A program made the translations under genes and the position numbers. DNA of 64,000 nucleotides from Rhizobium deserti (GTDB lineage: Bacteria > Pseudomonadota > Alphaproteobacteria > Rhizobiales > Rhizobiaceae), in NCBI RefSeq assembly GCF_004358025.1, contig NZ_SMTL01000002.1, positions 744,001-808,000 on the forward strand, in the 5' to 3' direction. Under the pieces are notes generated by a model. That model searched no databases. It was not told where the DNA came from and saw nothing but the letters and a program-made list of their open reading frames with translations. Positions 60,802-64,000 of this stretch are shown piece by piece (position 1 is the stretch's first letter; every line of letters begins with the position of its first letter).

Positions 60802-61878
60802 ATGAACGAGTTCCGAGACCTTGAAAGGCCGCAGGCCATGCGCAAGAAGGATGTGGTGCTGATGGCCACGGTGACGAGTTTCGAAGGTCTTCCGCATCCG
60901 TCGCGGTCGGAGCTTCGACAGTTCGCCGAGCTTTTCGCGCCGCTCTTTAATGCATCCTCCGAGGAAGCCCGACGCCAGGCGGTTGCAGCCCTATCGCAGT
61001 CTCGGAACGTGCCGCCCGCGGTTGCCTTCTTCATTGCCAGCCAGCCGATTGCCGTTGCGGCACCCTTCCTGATTTCCTCGCCCTGCCTGTCCAACGAGGC
61101 GCTGATCACAATTGCCCGCAGCCAGGGCATCGACCATGCGCATGCCATCGCCCGCCGCGAATCGCTTTCGCCCATCGTCGTCGACGCGCTGGTCGGGCTC
61201 CGGTACGACCAGAGTATCCGGCGCGCCGATCCCACCGATCAACAAGCAGCTGCCGAGCCGCCTGCGGTTGAGGTTGCGGCGCCGTCCGCCGGCGAAACCG
61301 AACGGCAGTCGCGCGAAGATCAGCTTCGCCGGCGCATCAAGCTTCTCGCCGGTCATGTGGAACGGGCGGAAAACGACCGGCTTGGCTTGCGGAGCATATC
61401 GACTATCCAGGCGGCACTGCTAGTGCGCTTTGCCCGCAGCCGGGAAGCCGGTCTTTTCGCCAGCGTCCTCGCCGATGCGCTGTCTGCCAGCCGGTGGCTT
61501 TCCGAGCGGATCATGCTCGATATTTCCGGCCAGCAACTGGCGACGACGCTGAAGGGTCTCGGCCTCGAAATACCGGACGCCCTGTTTGTCCTGACGCGGT
61601 TCTACGGCCATCTGGGAGAGGCAGGAACGGGCGAGAGCCGGGCCGAGACCCTTTGGGCCTCTCTGGACGCCGAGGAATGCGGTGGAAGGGTCGAGGCTTG
61701 GCGGCGGGCCGACGGTTATACCTACGGCCAGCCCCAGCGGCAGGTCCCTCCACCGGCCACGACTGAAGCGGCAATGCCGGCGAGCCGGCAGGATCAGGAC
61801 ATGCGCGAGAAGATTTCCCGCCCGCTGCGCACGTCGGCCACCGTCCGCAGGAGCGTTGCCGGCCAGCGTTCTCGCTGA
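60802..61878 (+). CDS. DUF2336 domain protein
   Basis: The protein of about 358 residues (386 if it starts at 60718) has a helical HEAT-like N-terminal domain (HPSRSELRQFAELFAPLF, SEEARRQAVAALSQSRNVPP, LSNEALITIARSQGIDHAHA), a charged middle with a PAVEVAAPSAGE linker, and a second helical domain. This fits alphaproteobacterial DUF2336 proteins, of unknown function. The start is uncertain: ATG codons at 60802, 60838 and 60862 are candidates, and 60838 has AAAGG ahead. It is convergent with the DUF1491 gene (4 bp). Confidence 0.75.
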   Translation: MNEFRDLERPQAMRKKDVVLMATVTSFEGLPHPSRSELRQFAELFAPLFNASSEEARRQAVAALSQSRNVPPAVAFFIASQPIAVAAPFLISSPCLSNEALITIARSQGIDHAHAIARRESLSPIVVDALVGLRYDQSIRRADPTDQQAAAEPPAVEVAAPSAGETERQSREDQLRRRIKLLAGHVERAENDRLGLRSISTIQAALLVRFARSREAGLFASVLADALSASRWLSERIMLDISGQQLATTLKGLGLEIPDALFVLTRFYGHLGEAGTGESRAETLWASLDAEECGGRVEAWRRADGYTYGQPQRQVPPPATTEAAMPASRQDQDMREKISRPLRTSATVRRSVAGQRSR

Positions 61879-61882
61879 AAAT

Positions 61883-62236
61883 CTACTTTTCGGGTTTTAC
61901 CAGGTCCAGAAGACCGGCGACGTCATCGATTTCGAATTCGACCAGCCAGAGATCCGGGTCGAAGCGCAGCTCGCGGACCAGCATGTCACGCACCGCCTCC
62001 GGTTCGGCCTTTTCCAGCCGGGTTTCGAACTTTCGCCCGCCCTCATCCCCATCATCTTGGGCGAAGAAGTTCTGCGGCGCCGGCGCATAAAGCGTTTCCA
62101 GACCGTCCCGGTGGCGCTGGCGAATGAAGACGGCGCCCGCTTCTTCCGCGCCGCGATGCTCGACCGCAGCAAAGCCACCCATTCCGAAGACACGGCGGGT
62201 CAGGGCAGCAACGAAGATTTCCGATTTGAGACGCAT
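61883..62236 (-). CDS. DUF1491 family protein
   Basis: This 117-residue protein starts MRLKSEIFVAALTRRVFGMG and ends with RELRFDPDLWLVEFE, typical of DUF1491, a family conserved in alphaproteobacteria. A segment AEEAGAVFIRQRHRDGLETL matches its middle. It is cytoplasmic by composition. Nothing is known of its role. Confidence 0.85.
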   Translation of the reverse strand: MRLKSEIFVAALTRRVFGMGGFAAVEHRGAEEAGAVFIRQRHRDGLETLYAPAPQNFFAQDDGDEGGRKFETRLEKAEPEAVRDMLVRELRFDPDLWLVEFEIDDVAGLLDLVKPEK

Positions 62237-62420
62237 GGGTGCTTCTATGCCGCTTCGGCTCGGCTGCGCAAACTCAATCTGACGGCCGCGCGCCGGGCCA
62301 TCAGCCGCCTAGCCGCTTCAAATCAGCTTAACCGCAGCAATTATGGCGATTTTGCACAGAAAATGCTGCCGGACGGATGCCGTGCCCTTTCCTTTGTTCC
62401 CGCCCCCCATAATTAGGGGG

Positions 62421-62436
62421 AATGCCGTCTGGCATT
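62421..62436 (+). repeat. Short inverted repeat in the leader of the small membrane protein gene
   Basis: AATGCC-GTCT-GGCATT is a perfect 6-bp hairpin, 21 bp ahead of the start. Just before it a C-run and a G-run (62403-62420) could also pair. Possible RNA element; no more can be said. Confidence 0.35.
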
Positions 62437-62456
62437 TGTGAAAAGGAGTTGGGGCT

Positions 62457-62624
62457 ATGGGTACTTCCGTTTTGATCAGCATTCTCATCACCTTCCTGGT
62501 GATCGTGCTTATTCTTTATCTCGTCGCGCGCCTGCCGATCGATGGCCGTGTCAAGCAGATCGTGCAGATCATCGTGATCATCATCGGCATCATCTCGATG
62601 CTGAAATATCTCGCCGTATTCTGA
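62457..62624 (+). CDS. Tiny two-helix membrane protein (Thivi_2564-like)
   Basis: The 55-residue product is almost all membrane: LISILITFLVIVLILYLVA, a turn RLPIDGRVKQ, then IVQIIVIIIGIISMLKYLA. The two-helix layout with a basic Asp/Gly/Arg/Lys-Gln turn is the pattern of a widespread small membrane protein family. AAGGAG lies nine bases before the ATG. A strong hairpin follows. The role is unknown. Confidence 0.75.
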   Translation: MGTSVLISILITFLVIVLILYLVARLPIDGRVKQIVQIIVIIIGIISMLKYLAVF

Positions 62625-62635
62625 TCTGAACCAAG

Positions 62636-62660
62636 CCTGTGCCGCCCCCCGCGGCGCAGG
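62636..62660. terminator. Hairpin between convergent genes (62457 and 62714 genes)
   Basis: CCTGTGCCGC (62636-62645) pairs with GCGGCGCAGG (62651-62660), ten pairs with one G-T, loop of five C. Flanked by AAG and CTT, which extend it. It sits in the 89 bp between convergent stops and may serve both. Confidence 0.65.
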
Positions 62661-62713
62661 CCTTATGCTAGAGGGATGTCGGTCGACGACCACTCCCATC
62701 GCTTCGGCAGTCC

Positions 62714-63766
62714 TCAGAGAGCGCCGATCGCCTTCAGCTTTTTCAGCACCATGTCGTTCGGCTCGCCGGTTTCCGGCAGGCGGTAGTGCTTTTCGAAACG
62801 ACGGATCGCGGCCTTGGTCTGGCTGCCGGCAACCCCGTCCACCTCCACATCCGTATAGGCGATGTTGGCAAGTCCCTTCTGGATCTGCAGAACCATGTTG
62901 GAAGCTGGTACGGATGCCTGAGACCGGGCAGGACCGGCGTTGGCGGCAGCCGTCGTGTTCTTCCAGCCGGTACCGGGAATATCGGCCGGCGGCGTCATGG
63001 CCGGATTGCGTTCGGCCGACCGTATGGCGGCTGCGATCGGGTCTTCGGCGCGCATGCTGACATTTTCCGCAGGCCGGTTGCCCGCAGGCCCCTTGGTGGG
63101 CTGCGCGGATGCCGGATGCGCGGATGCGTTCTGCCCCGCAGCAGCCGGATTGCGCTGGACTTGACCTGATTGCGGCTGGACGGACTTCTGCGGCTGGCTG
63201 CGCGCGGTTTGCGGCATGGCGGGTTTTGGCAAAGGCGCGGCCACCTGTGCAGGAACAGCCGCGTCATGCGCAGGCGCGACGGCTGCAGCCTGCTCCGGCT
63301 GTGGCACGGCAGGCTGTGGCACGGCATGATGGGTTTGCGGCAGTGCCGGCGCATCGTCCGCCGATTGTGAAGGCTGCGCCAAAGCGGGCGGCGGCGGCTC
63401 GGGCGCGCGCTCAATGCGGAAGGTCGTGACATCGGCCGGCGCGGTGCGCTTCAGCGGCCGGTAACCGGCAATGCGGTTGGGATCGTCAGGATCGCGGGTG
63501 GCAAGGAAAGGCGATGGATGGCCGTTCGGCTGGTACCAGAGCGCGTTGGCGGCCACGAAGCTGAAGAGCACGGCAAAGCCGGCAAAGCCGAACAGCGGTT
63601 TCGGGTGGCGCGCGGCAGTGCTGCCGGCGGCCATGAGCAGGCGCGAGGCAAGGCCCGGCTCCTTGACGCTCCGCCCCTTGCCGGGACGTCGTGCCTGGTT
63701 CCGGCCGGCATCAGTCCGTCTCATTTCCCGCCCTGCGTCAGGCGATTTTTGCTTCCGCCCGCTCAT
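62714..63766 (-). CDS. Membrane-anchored peptidoglycan-binding protein
   Basis: The 350-residue protein has a basic cytoplasmic N-terminus of about 55 residues, one helix ([20 protein letters not shown]), a long Pro/Gln/Ala-rich periplasmic stalk of about 160 residues, and a C-terminal peptidoglycan-binding domain ([39 protein letters not shown]). The start at ATG 63766 falls inside the end of the upstream sensor kinase gene (29-bp overlap), so the two are coupled. A role in reading or tethering to the wall alongside that kinase is possible. Confidence 0.85.
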   Translation of the reverse strand: MSGRKQKSPDAGREMRRTDAGRNQARRPGKGRSVKEPGLASRLLMAAGSTAARHPKPLFGFAGFAVLFSFVAANALWYQPNGHPSPFLATRDPDDPNRIAGYRPLKRTAPADVTTFRIERAPEPPPPALAQPSQSADDAPALPQTHHAVPQPAVPQPEQAAAVAPAHDAAVPAQVAAPLPKPAMPQTARSQPQKSVQPQSGQVQRNPAAAGQNASAHPASAQPTKGPAGNRPAENVSMRAEDPIAAAIRSAERNPAMTPPADIPGTGWKNTTAAANAGPARSQASVPASNMVLQIQKGLANIAYTDVEVDGVAGSQTKAAIRRFEKHYRLPETGEPNDMVLKKLKAIGAL

Positions 63767-64000
63767 CTGCAAAATCCTGTTGGTCCATCATGGCCGTCTG
63801 CCGGGCAAATTTGAGCCGCGGCGGGAATTCTACCCTTTCCTCCTGCGCATCGTCCAGTCCGTCGTGCACGCCGGAACCGTCCGCCGGCAGAGCGATCGTG
63901 ACGACGGTCCCCTCGCCCGGCCGGCTGTCGATGGCGAAGCGTCCGCCATGCAGGGCGACGAGGCCCTTGACCAGGGAAAGGCCGAGGCCCGTGCCTTCGT
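63738..64000 (-). CDS. Sensor histidine kinase, C-terminal part (runs off right edge)
   Basis: The last 87 residues are visible: the ATPase G2 box [34 protein letters not shown], then a charged tail ending DERAEAKIA before the TGA at 63740-63738. This is the end of a HATPase domain, so the upstream part of the gene should encode a membrane or PAS kinase. It overlaps the peptidoglycan-binding protein gene, suggesting one operon. Which kinase it is cannot be read from this fragment. Confidence 0.85.
   Translation of the reverse strand, partial: EGTGLGLSLVKGLVALHGGRFAIDSRPGEGTVVTIALPADGSGVHDGLDDAQEERVEFPPRLKFARQTAMMDQQDFADERAEAKIA

Noticed and set aside
1-64000. CRISPR arrays, rRNA, insertion sequences
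   Set aside because: No regularly spaced direct repeats, rRNA-like sequence or transposase-like protein was found on reading.

Overview
The window is about 64 kb of GC-rich alphaproteobacterial chromosome, almost certainly from the Rhizobiaceae (Rhizobium, Agrobacterium, Sinorhizobium and relatives). The main reasons are the linkage of the cytochrome c maturation operon cycHJKL to a degP-type protease and to feuN-feuP-feuQ, a neighbouring pleC-like kinase and glnE, RopB/Omp25-like porin, DUF1491 and DUF2336 proteins, and a gene transfer agent (GTA) cluster of the Rhodobacter type. No rRNA, tRNA, CRISPR array, insertion sequence or integrase was seen.

Layout. 1-20 kb is conserved core: end of an EamA-type transporter, pepN, a PAS sensor kinase (pleC-like), glnE, a two-component pair, degP, cycL-K-J-H, a small lipoprotein, then feuQ, feuP and feuN (all on the minus strand from glnE onward). 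20.2-38.3 kb is a GTA-like structural cluster on the minus strand, read from small terminase at 38.3 kb through large terminase, portal, protease, capsid, head-tail and tail genes to the giant baseplate protein and a holin-like small protein. It carries extra cargo not in the canonical series: a GH19 endolysin-like gene, a toxin-antitoxin pair with two inverted-repeat operators, a plus-strand MFS transporter, and one or two plus-strand small ORFs.

38.6-43.6 kb is a four-gene plus-strand operon: a PaoABC-type molybdenum aldehyde oxidoreductase, without an evident export signal on the iron-sulfur subunit, translationally coupled to a catalase-family haem protein. 43.7-50.7 kb holds a DHDPS-family aldolase, SelO, an outer-membrane beta-barrel protein, a Cache-PAS-GGDEF diguanylate cyclase, and an AbrB-family membrane protein with an isochorismatase-fold protein. 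A divergent TetR regulator follows, with two matching operator palindromes in the shared promoter region.

51.4-54.6 kb is a copper module (CopZ-like chaperone, CueR, CopA) with a textbook CueR-type promoter. 54.6-58.7 kb contains a RelBE-like module whose toxin is frameshifted, a YcgN-type cysteine-cluster protein, a PBP1A-type peptidoglycan synthase and a higBA module with a well-formed promoter/operator. The last 5 kb has a DUF1214/DUF1254 pair, small conserved proteins, a DUF2336 protein, a DUF1491 protein, a tiny membrane protein and, running off the right edge, a sensor kinase coupled to a membrane-anchored peptidoglycan-binding protein.

Gene names come from reading the proteins and gene order; no database search was possible. 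Start codons were chosen from Shine-Dalgarno matches, stop/start overlaps and family N-termini, and several remain uncertain as noted.
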